Positions 53,278 through 61,846 of a DNA stretch of 64,000 nt are shown here, in pieces (within the stretch, counting starts at the first letter, position 1; each line of letters opens with the position of its first letter). The stretch is taken from NCBI GenBank assembly GCA_002315555.1, contig DCHF01000001.1, positions 78,746 to 142,745 of the forward strand, read 5' to 3'. The notes under the pieces are model-generated. The model did no database searches. It was not told the DNA's origin and worked only from the letters and a program-made list of their open reading frames with translations. The stretch is from Lachnospiraceae bacterium UBA1759 (GTDB lineage: Bacteria > Bacillota > Clostridia > Lachnospirales > Lachnospiraceae). The position numbers and the translations under genes were made by a program.

Positions 53278-54483
53278 ATGGCATTAAAAGACAAATTATC
53301 AAAGTCCGAAAAGAAGTCTTCTTCCTATATCTCAGCGAAGGAGTCCAGAAGAATTACCCGCTTCAATCGTAAGACTACGAAGAAGCTGGAAAAGAAGCGC
53401 GCAGATGCCGGTAAGGATCCCGCACTTTATACCACAAAGATGAAGGACGAGAACAATGTTGTCGAGTTCGATAACGTATGCACGTACTTCTTCACCGATA
53501 ACGGTGTCGTTAAGGCCGTTGACGGTGTAAACTTCAACGTACCGAGATGCTCCACCGTCGGCGTCGTTGGTGAATCCGGCTGCGGTAAGTCCGTAACCTC
53601 TCTTTCCCTGATGCAGCTTCTTCCCCGTCCGACCGGTCAGACCGTGGGCGGTGAGATCCGCTTCAACAAGGGCGACGGTACTGCTTATAACATTGTTAAC
53701 ACCCCGAACTCTGTCATGGAGACCATCCGCGGCAATAAGCTGTCTATGATCTTCCAGGAGCCGATGACTTCCCTGAACCCGGTATTCAAGATCGGCGAGC
53801 AGGTCAACGAAGTTATCGAGCTTCATAACAAGGATATGTCTCCGGAGGATATCAAGGCGCGTACGCTTGAGATGCTTGAACTCGTAGGTATCGCAAACAA
53901 AGAGGGCGTATACAACATGTATCCGCACGAGCTGTCCGGTGGTATGCGTCAGCGTATCTGTATCGCGATCGCACTGGCATGTTCACCGACGCTGATCATC
54001 GCCGATGAGCCCACCACCGCACTGGACGTTACCATTCAGGCTCAGATCCTGGATCTGCTCCAGAACCTGAAGGACAAGCTGCAGTCCTCCATCATGCTGA
54101 TCACGCACGACCTTGGCGTCGTTGCAGGCATGGCCGACTACGTCGTTGTCATGTACTCCGGCCGTATCGTTGAAAAAGGCACCGCTGATGATATCTTCCA
54201 TCATCCGATGCATCCGTATACCATCGGTCTGATGGCTTCCAAGCCGGTCGTCGGTAAGAAGGTAGAAGAGCTGTACAACATTCCCGGTTCCGTTCCGAAC
54301 CCGGTCAACATGCCGAATTACTGCTACTTTAAGGACCGCTGCGAAATGCACTGCGACAAGTGTGGCGGTGTATATCCGCCTGAAATTCAGGTCAGTGATA
54401 CTCATGTCGTTTCCTGCTATCGTTACTGCGATCAGGGCAAGGAACTCGGCTATCCGAAGTCTGTGAATGTGGAGGAACTGTAA
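53278..54483 (+). CDS. oppD: Oligopeptide ABC transporter ATPase, OppD type
   Basis: A 401-residue ATPase that powers the importer. Walker A GESGCGKS at 98-105, signature ELSGGMRQR, Walker B LIIADEPTTALD, and the C-terminal Cys-rich Opp domain (CYFKDRCEMHCDKC) are present. An unusual basic N-terminal extension of about 60 residues (rich in Lys, Arg and Ser) precedes the nucleotide-binding domain. It has a GGAGG site 14 bp after oppC. Confidence 0.93.
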   Translation: MALKDKLSKSEKKSSSYISAKESRRITRFNRKTTKKLEKKRADAGKDPALYTTKMKDENNVVEFDNVCTYFFTDNGVVKAVDGVNFNVPRCSTVGVVGESGCGKSVTSLSLMQLLPRPTGQTVGGEIRFNKGDGTAYNIVNTPNSVMETIRGNKLSMIFQEPMTSLNPVFKIGEQVNEVIELHNKDMSPEDIKARTLEMLELVGIANKEGVYNMYPHELSGGMRQRICIAIALACSPTLIIADEPTTALDVTIQAQILDLLQNLKDKLQSSIMLITHDLGVVAGMADYVVVMYSGRIVEKGTADDIFHHPMHPYTIGLMASKPVVGKKVEELYNIPGSVPNPVNMPNYCYFKDRCEMHCDKCGGVYPPEIQVSDTHVVSCYRYCDQGKELGYPKSVNVEEL

Positions 54484-54484
54484 T

Positions 54485-55462
54485 ATGGCAGAAGAAATTC
54501 TTTTAGAGGTAAAGGACCTGAAAAAATGGTTCCCGATCAAAGCCGGTTTCTTTAAGCACACCGTAGGTCACGTTCGCGCTGTCGATGGTATTTCCTTCAA
54601 CATCCGCCGCGGTGAGACCATGGGTCTTGTAGGTGAGTCCGGCTGTGGTAAGTCCACTGCAGGCAGAACGCTTCTCCGTCTTCTGGAGAAGACCTCCGGT
54701 GAAGTTATTTTTGACGGTCAGGATCTCAACGCTTTAACGAGAGAAGAGCTCCGTAAGATCCGTCCGAGAATCCAGATCGTATTCCAGGATCCGTATTCCA
54801 GCCTTTCGCCCCGTGTACCGGTCGGCGAAATCATCGGTGAGGCGGTTCGCGAGCATGGCATCGTTCCGGCAGAGGAGTTTGATGATTACATCACCCGTGT
54901 TATGAAGGTCTGCGGTCTTCCGGAATACTACAAGGATCGTTATCCGCATGAGTTCTCCGGCGGTCAGCGTCAGCGTATCTGTATCGCGCGTGCACTTGCA
55001 CTTGCTCCGGACTTCGTTGTTTGTGACGAGCCGGTATCCGCTCTGGACGTATCCATTCAGGCACAGATCATCAACCTGCTGCGTCAGCTGCAGAAGGATT
55101 TCGGCCTGACCTACCTGTTCATTTCACATGACCTGTCCGTTGTTGAGCATATCTCCGACACCGTCGGCGTTATGTACCTGGGCAACATGGTAGAATATGC
55201 AGAGACAGAAAAGATCTTTGCAGAGCCGTTACATCCGTACACGAAGGCTCTGTTCTCCGCAATTCCGATCCCGGATCCGGACGTAAAGATCAACCGTATC
55301 ATTCTGGAAGGCTCCATCCCGAGCCCGGCAAATCCGCCGGCAGGCTGTAAGTTCCATACCCGTTGTAAGGAATGCATGGAGATCTGTAAGACGGAAGCTC
55401 CTGAATGGAAGGAAGTTAAGGAAGGTCATTTCTGTGCCTGCCATCTGTACAACGAAAAGTAA
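54485..55462 (+). CDS. oppF: Oligopeptide ABC transporter ATPase, OppF type
   Basis: A 325-residue second ATPase. Walker A GESGCGKST at 49-57, signature FSGGQRQR, Walker B FVVCDEPVSALD, and a C-terminal Opp domain with CKFHTRCKECMEIC. It starts two bases after the oppD stop, with GGAGG inside the end of oppD, so translation is coupled. The frame extends six codons upstream, into oppD; the ATG at 54485 fits the ribosome site. With OppD it forms the heterodimeric motor. Confidence 0.93.
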   Translation: MAEEILLEVKDLKKWFPIKAGFFKHTVGHVRAVDGISFNIRRGETMGLVGESGCGKSTAGRTLLRLLEKTSGEVIFDGQDLNALTREELRKIRPRIQIVFQDPYSSLSPRVPVGEIIGEAVREHGIVPAEEFDDYITRVMKVCGLPEYYKDRYPHEFSGGQRQRICIARALALAPDFVVCDEPVSALDVSIQAQIINLLRQLQKDFGLTYLFISHDLSVVEHISDTVGVMYLGNMVEYAETEKIFAEPLHPYTKALFSAIPIPDPDVKINRIILEGSIPSPANPPAGCKFHTRCKECMEICKTEAPEWKEVKEGHFCACHLYNEK

Positions 55463-55528
55463 TCTGTTATAAGATCCCTGCTTTTACCGGGAGACCGGTA
55501 CGGTAGGACCGGATCGATCGAGGAAACT

Positions 55529-55798
55529 ATGGGAAAGAAGAGAGACAATCTCCCCGAGGGAGATGACGGTCGCACGATCGTCGACATGAACGTGGAGGGC
55601 ATGCCCTGGTACCACAAGCCGTCACCGGATGCGGTGTTCGGCGGTTCATCGAAGGACTCGGAAAAGGTTGAAATGACAAGAGAAGAGCAGCGGGCCTTTA
55701 TGTGGGGCGCGATCAAAGCATCCCTTCTTGTGGCATTGGTGTTCATTGGCGTATTCTTCCTGTTCATTCTTTTCTGTGACAAGATCTGGTTTCAATAA
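55529..55798 (+). CDS. Small single-helix membrane protein, unknown
   Basis: An 89-residue protein I do not recognise. A charged soluble part (1-55, including DMNVEGMPWYHKP) is followed by EEQRAFMWGAIKASLLVALV and one membrane helix near the C-terminus. It lies 66 bp after oppF on the same strand, with GAGGAAAC upstream, and is closed by a strong terminator, so it is probably the last gene of the operon. Confidence 0.6.
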   Translation: MGKKRDNLPEGDDGRTIVDMNVEGMPWYHKPSPDAVFGGSSKDSEKVEMTREEQRAFMWGAIKASLLVALVFIGVFFLFILFCDKIWFQ

Positions 55799-55834
55799 AA
55801 AGAAGCGGTTCGGCATTGCCGGACCGCTTTTTCT
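55798..55834 (+). terminator. Terminator of the oligopeptide operon
   Basis: AGCGGTTCGGC and GCCGGACCGCT arms with a T5 tail. Confidence 0.85.
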
Positions 55835-55976
55835 ATGCGGCGCCGAAAAAATCGGAATAAAGTGTCTTATTTCGCGGAAACCATTCTGTAATCCCAAATG
55901 ATCCGATGCTATAATCATCTCATAAGCGGTATGCGGAAATTGACAGAGAAAACCATACTGCTGAAAGAGGTGTTAA

Positions 55977-56207
55977 ATGATCTGCCCTTATTGTGGAAAC
56001 GAAATGGTAAAAGGTTATATTCAACATAGCGGAAATGGCCTCCGGACAACGTGGGATACCAGAGTTCATGCGCTTAGCGTCAATGGAAGCGAGATCGAGT
56101 TCCCCTGCACGCTGTTCCATCCGGAGGTGGAGGCCCATTACTGCAGAGGGTGCAAAAAAATGGTCATTGATCTGAATGATATTCAGAATAAAGCCGCAGA
56201 GGGATAA
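55977..56207 (+). CDS. Small zinc-ribbon protein (PF20097-like)
   Basis: A 76-residue protein with two Cys pairs, CPYCG at 3-7 and CRGCK near 56-60, that should bind one zinc ion. The middle FPCTLFHPEVEAHYC segment is typical of small hypothetical proteins of this group, often found in Clostridia. AGAGGTG precedes the ATG. Role unknown. Confidence 0.7.
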   Translation: MICPYCGNEMVKGYIQHSGNGLRTTWDTRVHALSVNGSEIEFPCTLFHPEVEAHYCRGCKKMVIDLNDIQNKAAEG

Positions 56208-56258
56208 ACAGGACCACAGCTGCAATTGACAAATGATAAAGGAAATCGGAGAGCGTAA

Positions 56259-56486
56259 ATGAAGAATTCAGGAATCTGCCCGAAATGCGGCAGCAATGAT
56301 ATTATGAGAGTCGACGGGCACGCAGGCGCATATGGAAGCGGTAATAATATTATGCTCGGGATGACGATCTTCAGCGCAGTTAAAGTGAACCGGTATATCT
56401 GCATGAATTGCGGATTCACGGAAGAGTGGATCGACCGTGAGGATCTTGGAAAGATCCGTACCAGCAGTAAAGCATATGAGGTTTGA
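56259..56486 (+). CDS. Small zinc-ribbon protein, unknown
   Basis: A 75-residue protein with CPKCG at 7-11 and CMNCG near 48-52, so another zinc ribbon, not closely similar to the preceding one. The centre is rich in Gly and Asn (GHAGAYGSGNNIM). It follows the first ribbon by 51 bp, with GGAGAG upstream. Role unknown; the two may be expressed together. Confidence 0.65.
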   Translation: MKNSGICPKCGSNDIMRVDGHAGAYGSGNNIMLGMTIFSAVKVNRYICMNCGFTEEWIDREDLGKIRTSSKAYEV

Positions 56487-56578
56487 GTTTAACGGGCTTT
56501 TAGGGTATAATTAAAAGAGCGCGAACAGTGTCGGCATGAATGTTTATTAAAGCGGTGATCGGAAGGATTCGGAAGAAC

Positions 56579-57259
56579 ATGAATAAAAAACTCAAATCGT
56601 CAGTTAAAAGAATGATCAAGTTCCTTCTTGTTTTGATACTGTTTCTTGCATGTGCCGGCATCCTGACGAATCTGATCGTGGTGCTTTCCGAGCGGAAGAA
56701 GATCGTGAGCGAGGAGGCAGCAGCGGAACGGAACGCGCAGTGCATCCTGATTCTCGGCGCCGGCGTTTGGAACGGCAACACGCCGAGCCCGATGCTGGCG
56801 GATCGCCTGGACGAGGGCCTCCGGCTGTACGAGCTTGGCGCAGCGCCGAAGATCCTGGTCAGCGGCGATCACGGGCAGGAAAACTATGACGAGGTGAATG
56901 TCATGCGGAAATACCTGATGGACCGCGGCGTGCCGGAAGAGGATATCTTTATGGATCATGCGGGATTTTCCACCTATGAAAGTATGTACCGCGCAAAGGC
57001 TGTGTTCGGGGTGGAGCGGATGATCGTTGTGACGCAGCGGTATCATATGTACCGTGCGTTGTACATCGCGGATCAAAAGGGCATCGAAGTGTGTGGCGTT
57101 CCGGCAGACCCGCGGAAGTACCGCGGAGCACTCATACGGAATCTTCGCGAGATGGCGGGGCGGAGCAAGGATACGCTGACCTGCATTTTCAATGTAAAGC
57201 CCACTTATCTCGGAGAGACGATCGATATCACAGGTGACGGAAGAGTGACATGTGACTAA
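56579..57259 (+). CDS. SanA/YdcF-like DUF218 membrane protein
   Basis: A 226-residue protein with one N-terminal membrane helix (FLLVLILFLACAGILTNLIVV) and a DUF218 domain: ILILGAGVWNGNTPSPMLADR, ILVSGDHGQENYDEV, then YHMYRALYIA. SanA, ElyC and YdcF belong here and are linked with cell envelope integrity or vancomycin barrier function; the biochemical activity is not settled. The ATG at 56579 has CGGAAG upstream; an in-frame ATG at 56540 lacks a site. Confidence 0.8.
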   Translation: MNKKLKSSVKRMIKFLLVLILFLACAGILTNLIVVLSERKKIVSEEAAAERNAQCILILGAGVWNGNTPSPMLADRLDEGLRLYELGAAPKILVSGDHGQENYDEVNVMRKYLMDRGVPEEDIFMDHAGFSTYESMYRAKAVFGVERMIVVTQRYHMYRALYIADQKGIEVCGVPADPRKYRGALIRNLREMAGRSKDTLTCIFNVKPTYLGETIDITGDGRVTCD

Positions 57260-57305
57260 GATCGCAGAACACGGTGACAGTTTTGGGAATAATGATGATT
57301 AACAG

Positions 57306-57334
57306 AAAACGGCACGCTTGCGTGCCGTTTTTTC
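57306..57334 (+). terminator. Terminator after the SanA-like gene
   Basis: AAAACGGCACGC and GCGTGCCGTTTTTT arms with a two-base loop. Confidence 0.85.
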
Positions 57335-57372
57335 TTTCCCTTTTCTAAAGAATATGATATGCTTTCACTACT

Positions 57373-58572
57373 ATGAAAAATAAAAAGCTACTGATCTTTC
57401 TGATTTCAAATTTTCTGTTTTCCGTCTCCTCGAATCTGGTGCATCCGGTCACTCCGACACTGATCGTGGAACGCGGTCTGAACAGTTCCATGTTCGGCGT
57501 GGCCTTTGCCGCGATGATGTTCATGTATTTTCTGTTCTCGCCGTTCTGGGGAAAACTCTGTAATTATCTGCCGAGCCGCAAGGTCTTTCTGATTGCGGCT
57601 GTCGGGTATGCCATCGGACAGGTGATCTTCTGCATGGCGTATACGGAGGCGATGGTCATCGCGGGCCGTATGTTCGGCGGCATTTTCTGCGGCGGCGCGT
57701 ATACAGCGATCATGAACCAGGTGGTCAACACCTCCGGTTATGACATGAAGTCCTGCTCGAAGAACCTGACCACGCTTGCAACGGTGCAGAGCGTAGCGTC
57801 GGCGTGCGGGTATTTCATCGGCGGAATGCTGGGGCTGATCTCCGTGGAGACCGCATTCATTGCGGCGATCCTTCTGAACATCGGCGTCGGGGCGATGGTC
57901 CTCCTTCTGTGGGAAGACGATACCCCGTACAAGGTCAAGCCGGCCGGCCGTCTGACCTTCTCGCAGGTCAATCCGTTCAACGCGTTCGCAGATGCGAAGA
58001 GCTTCATGACGCCGCTGCTATTCCTGGTGTTTGCCCTGATCGCGGTGTCCTTCCTCGGTCAGTATTCCTATGAACAGTGCTTTAATTATTATATTAAGGA
58101 CCAGTATGGCATGACGAGCGCGTATAACGGCGTGTTCAAGGCGGTCATCGCCCTGTTGTCTCTTGTGCTGAACACGACCGTCTGCACCTATCTGCAGCAG
58201 AAGACGGACATTAACAAGACGTTTTTGTATGTGATGTTTGCGGTCACGGGACTGACGCTCTGTGCGCTGATCCTGAAGGATAAGTGGATGTTCATCGGCG
58301 TGTACATCGCGTTCAACAGCGCGGATGTCCTCCGTAAGCCGTTGCTTCAGTCGCTGGCGGCGCGGCAGGCATCGCCGGAGACCTCAAACAGCATTATGGG
58401 CTTCTACCAGTCGATGCTTTCCTTTGGCAGCATTTTCGGTTCCTTTGTGGCCGGCGTGGTCTATTCGAAGAACCCGCTGATGCCGTTTATTCTGGCATTT
58501 ATCGCCTTTTCGGTCGCGACGGTGATCGGTATCATCTACCGCGTGATGTACGTGAAAATGGCGCGAAATTAA
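57373..58572 (+). CDS. MFS family transporter
   Basis: A 399-residue transporter with about twelve membrane helices and the usual halves joined by a cytoplasmic loop near residue 190. It opens with MKNKKLLIFLISNFLFSVSS and has LPSRKVFLIAA after helix 2. Probably an efflux or sugar transporter; no family-specific motif decides. There is no Shine-Dalgarno site before the ATG, and a TATGAT at 57353-57358 places the transcript start only a few bases upstream, so the mRNA may be nearly leaderless. Confidence 0.82.
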   Translation: MKNKKLLIFLISNFLFSVSSNLVHPVTPTLIVERGLNSSMFGVAFAAMMFMYFLFSPFWGKLCNYLPSRKVFLIAAVGYAIGQVIFCMAYTEAMVIAGRMFGGIFCGGAYTAIMNQVVNTSGYDMKSCSKNLTTLATVQSVASACGYFIGGMLGLISVETAFIAAILLNIGVGAMVLLLWEDDTPYKVKPAGRLTFSQVNPFNAFADAKSFMTPLLFLVFALIAVSFLGQYSYEQCFNYYIKDQYGMTSAYNGVFKAVIALLSLVLNTTVCTYLQQKTDINKTFLYVMFAVTGLTLCALILKDKWMFIGVYIAFNSADVLRKPLLQSLAARQASPETSNSIMGFYQSMLSFGSIFGSFVAGVVYSKNPLMPFILAFIAFSVATVIGIIYRVMYVKMARN

Positions 58573-58646
58573 GAGAAGAGGGCGATTTTCGCCATGTCTG
58601 CATATTAACCGCATGATCCATGCGGAGGTTAAAACGGAGGTTTTAT

Positions 58647-59030
58647 ATGGCACTTGAAGTAATCAACACCGAAAAGGCACCGAAAGCGATCGGTCCGTAT
58701 TCCCAGGCGATCGTCGCCGGCAATTTCTTATTCGCATCCGGCCAGATCCCGGCAGATCCGGAGACCGGCGATATCATCGGCACGACCATCGAAGAACAGG
58801 CCGCTCAGAGCGTTAAGAACGTAGCTGCGATCCTCGCAGCAAAGGGCCTCACTTTTGAGAATGTGGTCAAGACTACCTGCTTCCTTGCAGACATGGGAGA
58901 CTTCGCGAAGTTCAACGAGGTCTACGGCGCGGCGTTCGTTTCCAAGCCGGCCCGTTCCTGTGTCGCTGCAAAGGCGCTCCCGAAGGGCGTTCTCTGTGAG
59001 ATCGAGGTCATCGCGTTGATCGAGGCGTAA
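58647..59030 (+). CDS. ridA: RidA-family enamine/imine deaminase
   Basis: A 127-residue protein that hydrolyses reactive 2-aminoacrylate-type imines. Typical stretches are APKAIGPYSQA near the start, FLFASGQIPADPETG, the catalytic Arg in KPARSCVAAKALPKGVLCEIEV, and the final EVIALIEA. The ATG at 58647 follows ACGGAGG; a longer frame nine codons upstream covers the ribosome site. It probably forms a single-gene unit. Confidence 0.93.
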   Translation: MALEVINTEKAPKAIGPYSQAIVAGNFLFASGQIPADPETGDIIGTTIEEQAAQSVKNVAAILAAKGLTFENVVKTTCFLADMGDFAKFNEVYGAAFVSKPARSCVAAKALPKGVLCEIEVIALIEA

Positions 59031-59088
59031 GCAGGGGAGAGCGCGCGCGGAAAATCAGCGCAATAAACGGGAACACAGGGCAATTACC

Positions 59089-59139
59089 TGTGATTGCATG
59101 TGAAAAAGGCATATGCTAAAATAATAGGATGCAATCACA
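59089..59139. promoter_or_regulatory. Promoter flanked by an 11-bp inverted repeat
   Basis: Promoter TTGCAT (59094-59099), 17-nt spacer, TAAAAT (59117-59122). Perfect arms TGTGATTGCAT (59089-59099) and ATGCAATCACA (59129-59139) frame it, the first covering the -35 box and the second lying at the transcript start. Centres are 40 bp apart, close to four helix turns, so two dimers could cooperate. Regulator unknown. Confidence 0.6.
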
Positions 59140-59164
59140 ACGAATCACACAGGAGGAATTTACT

Positions 59165-60298
59165 ATGAAAATGCGTAATTTCGGTAAACTCGGCATTCAG
59201 GGCTCGGCGTTCGGTCTGGGCTGCATGCGTTTCAACGGTCCGATGGTGGACGGCAAGCGCATCGTGGATGAAGAGAAGGCCATCAAGCTGATCCGTACTG
59301 CGATCGACGGTGGCGTTACGTACCTGGACACCGCTTATGTATATCTGGACAGAACCTCGGAAATCATCGTCGGTAAGGCCCTTCAGGACGGCTATCGTGA
59401 AAAGGTCACCATCGCCACCAAGCTGCCGGACAGCTATGTTAAGGAGCCGACAGACATGGACCGTATCCTGAATGAGGAACTCGGCAAACTGCAGACGGAC
59501 CACATCGACTTTTATCTTGCACACGGCCTGAATAAGAAAAAGTGGGAATTCTTCAAGGAAATGGGTCTTCCGGAAGCGTTCAAGCGCTGGAAGGAAGAGG
59601 GCAAGATCCGTTACGCGTGCTTCTCATTCCATGGCCCGTACGAAGAGTTTGAGTATATTTTAAACGACTATGACTGGGACATGACCCAGATCCAGTATAA
59701 CTACATGGACATCGAGAACCAGGCGGGTACCAGGGGACTGAAGCTGGCCGGTGAAAAGGGTATTCCGGTCGTGATCATGGAAGGTCTTCTGGGCGGCCGT
59801 CTGGCAAACGCTCCGGAGAACGTTCAGGCTGTTTATGACGCGTTCCCGGAGAAGAGAAGCGCCGTTGAATGGGCGGAGAGATGGCTTCTCAATCAGCCGG
59901 AGATCGCCTGCGTCCTGTCCGGCGTCAATGAATTCGAACAGCTGGAAGAGAACCTGAAGATCTTTGATTCCGCGGAAGCGGGCTGCATGACCGAAGAAGA
60001 GCTGAAGCTCATCGATGATGTCCGCGAAGCTTACAAGGCCCGTACCAAGGTCGGCTGTACCGGATGCAGATACTGCATGCCGTGCCCGAACGGTGTCGAT
60101 ATCCCGCGTATCTTCTCCGCATGGAATGAGGCGTCTCTTTACAACATTGCTCCGGAAAACAACTGGGGCTGGAATGACGTCAAGAGAAATGACGCAACAC
60201 CGGACCACTGCGTGGAATGCGGCGCTTGTGAAGCGGCGTGCCCGCAGAGTCTCAATATCATCGAATTCCTGAAGCAGGCAGGTGAAGCACTGAAATGA
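59165..60298 (+). CDS. Aldo-keto reductase with C-terminal ferredoxin domain
   Basis: A 377-residue protein. The aldo-keto reductase barrel (1-280) has the Asp and Tyr of the tetrad in YLDTAYVYLDRTSE, Lys in TIATKLP and His in YLAHGL. The C-terminal part binds iron-sulphur clusters, with GCTGCRYCMPCP and CVECGACEAACPQ. Such fusions link NAD(P)H or ferredoxin to carbonyl reduction. The ATG at 59165 has AGGAGG. It overlaps the MATE gene by ATGA, so they are translated together; detoxification or export of a product is plausible. Confidence 0.88.
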   Translation: MKMRNFGKLGIQGSAFGLGCMRFNGPMVDGKRIVDEEKAIKLIRTAIDGGVTYLDTAYVYLDRTSEIIVGKALQDGYREKVTIATKLPDSYVKEPTDMDRILNEELGKLQTDHIDFYLAHGLNKKKWEFFKEMGLPEAFKRWKEEGKIRYACFSFHGPYEEFEYILNDYDWDMTQIQYNYMDIENQAGTRGLKLAGEKGIPVVIMEGLLGGRLANAPENVQAVYDAFPEKRSAVEWAERWLLNQPEIACVLSGVNEFEQLEENLKIFDSAEAGCMTEEELKLIDDVREAYKARTKVGCTGCRYCMPCPNGVDIPRIFSAWNEASLYNIAPENNWGWNDVKRNDATPDHCVECGACEAACPQSLNIIEFLKQAGEALK

Positions 60299-61698
60299 AA
60301 GATAACTTTTTAAAGCGAATGTTTCAGCCGATCGACATGACGGAGGGCAAGCCCTCGTCCAAGATCGTGGCATTCGCCGTTCCGATGCTGATCGGCAACA
60401 TCGCTCAGCAGCTCTACAGTACCGTGGACTCCATCGTAGTCGGACGGTATGTCGGTGACAACGCGCTGGCCGCAGTCGGCAGCGCGGCACCGATCTACAA
60501 CCTGCTCCTGGTCCTGTTCGTCGGTATTTCCACCGGTGCGACCATCATGGTATCGCAGTATGTCGGCGCGAGAGTGCGTGAGGATCTTTCGCACGCCATC
60601 GGCACCAGTATGCTGCTGACGATCCTTTCGTCCCTCATCATCATGATCCTCGGCCCGCTCGTGGCCCGGCCGCTTCTCATCCTTTTACAGACCCCGGAAT
60701 CCATTCTGGACTGGTGTGAGGACTATCTGGTCATCCTGTTCGTGGGACTTCTCGGCATGGCGTTCTACAACATCCTGTCGGGCATTTTGCGCGGCCTCGG
60801 TGATTCGCTGATGGCGCTTGTGTACCTTCTGGTCGCCTGCGCGCTGAACATCGTCCTCGATATCCTCTTCGTCGCGAAGTTTGACATGGGTGTTGCCGGC
60901 GTGGCGCTTGCGACGGTCATCGCACAGGTCATCTCCAGTGTATTCTGTCTGATCCGACTGGCGCAGATGAAGGAATTCTTCGACCTGAAATGGAAGTATG
61001 TCCGTCTCTCGAAAAAGTATTCCGGAAGCATCATTAAGCTGGGCCTTCCGTCCGGACTGTCCCAGGCCATCTTCTCCATGTCGATGGTCGTCATTCAGTC
61101 CCTGACGAATCAGTTCGGTGAGACGATCATCGCCGCAAACGTCATCGTTATGCGCGTGGACGGTTTTGCAATGATGCCGGTGTTCTCCTTTGCGGGCGCC
61201 ATGACCACGTACGCGGGCCAGAACCTTGGCGCGCGGAAATACGACCGTATCCATAAGGGCGTGAAGCAGGGCACCTGGATCTCCATTCTGGTCATTTCCG
61301 CACTGGTCGGTGTGATCCTGATCTTCGGCAAATACGTTATGGGACTGTTCACCACGACGGAAGAGTTGATCCGGATCTCCAACAATTTCATGCGGATCCT
61401 TGCCATCGGTTATGTTGCGATGGCGATGAGCCAGAGTCTGCAGGGCACCATGCGCGGCTGCGGAGACACCATGACCCCGATGTGGATCGGCCTCCTCACG
61501 ACTGTGGCTTTCCGTGTTCCGCTGGCATACCTTCTGGCGTACCTGACCCGCAGCGAAGCACTTCCGCACGGGGATTACCGCATCCTTCCGTTCTCCCTCA
61601 TGTGCGCATGGGTGGTCGGCGCGACCCTGTCCGCGATCTTCTATATGAAGGGCAGCTGGCGGAAGCGTCTGAAGGATTCGACGGAAGCCTGTCCGTGA
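60295..61698 (+). CDS. MATE family efflux transporter
   Basis: A 467-residue MATE transporter with twelve membrane helices, two halves starting KIVAFAVPMLIGNIAQQLYSTVDSIVVGRYVG-type and LGLPSGLSQAIFSMSMVVIQ. It exports cationic drugs or metabolites in exchange for Na or H ions. The ATG overlaps the stop of the reductase (ATGA), so the two form one operon under the palindrome-framed promoter. Confidence 0.92.
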   Translation: MKDNFLKRMFQPIDMTEGKPSSKIVAFAVPMLIGNIAQQLYSTVDSIVVGRYVGDNALAAVGSAAPIYNLLLVLFVGISTGATIMVSQYVGARVREDLSHAIGTSMLLTILSSLIIMILGPLVARPLLILLQTPESILDWCEDYLVILFVGLLGMAFYNILSGILRGLGDSLMALVYLLVACALNIVLDILFVAKFDMGVAGVALATVIAQVISSVFCLIRLAQMKEFFDLKWKYVRLSKKYSGSIIKLGLPSGLSQAIFSMSMVVIQSLTNQFGETIIAANVIVMRVDGFAMMPVFSFAGAMTTYAGQNLGARKYDRIHKGVKQGTWISILVISALVGVILIFGKYVMGLFTTTEELIRISNNFMRILAIGYVAMAMSQSLQGTMRGCGDTMTPMWIGLLTTVAFRVPLAYLLAYLTRSEALPHGDYRILPFSLMCAWVVGATLSAIFYMKGSWRKRLKDSTEACP

Positions 61699-61755
61699 TC
61701 TTTCACGCAGGAAAACGTAAAAAAAACGAATTCCGTAAGTATTACCGAAAAAGAA

Positions 61756-61828
61756 TTGAAAATTTCGGAAAAAAGTGTTATAATGCTCCGGTTACAGGAC
61801 CTTTCTGCCCTGTAACCGGTATTTTTTA
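61756..61828 (+). promoter_or_regulatory. secDF promoter and leader hairpin
   Basis: TTGAAA (61756-61761), 17-nt spacer, TATAAT (61779-61784). Immediately after comes a perfect 11-bp hairpin CCGGTTACAGG (61788-61798) and CCTGTAACCGG (61809-61819), followed by TATTTTTT. It looks like a terminator for the MATE transcript or an attenuator in the secDF leader; which it is cannot be told. Confidence 0.7.
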
Positions 61829-61846
61829 TACGAAAGGAATGACAAA

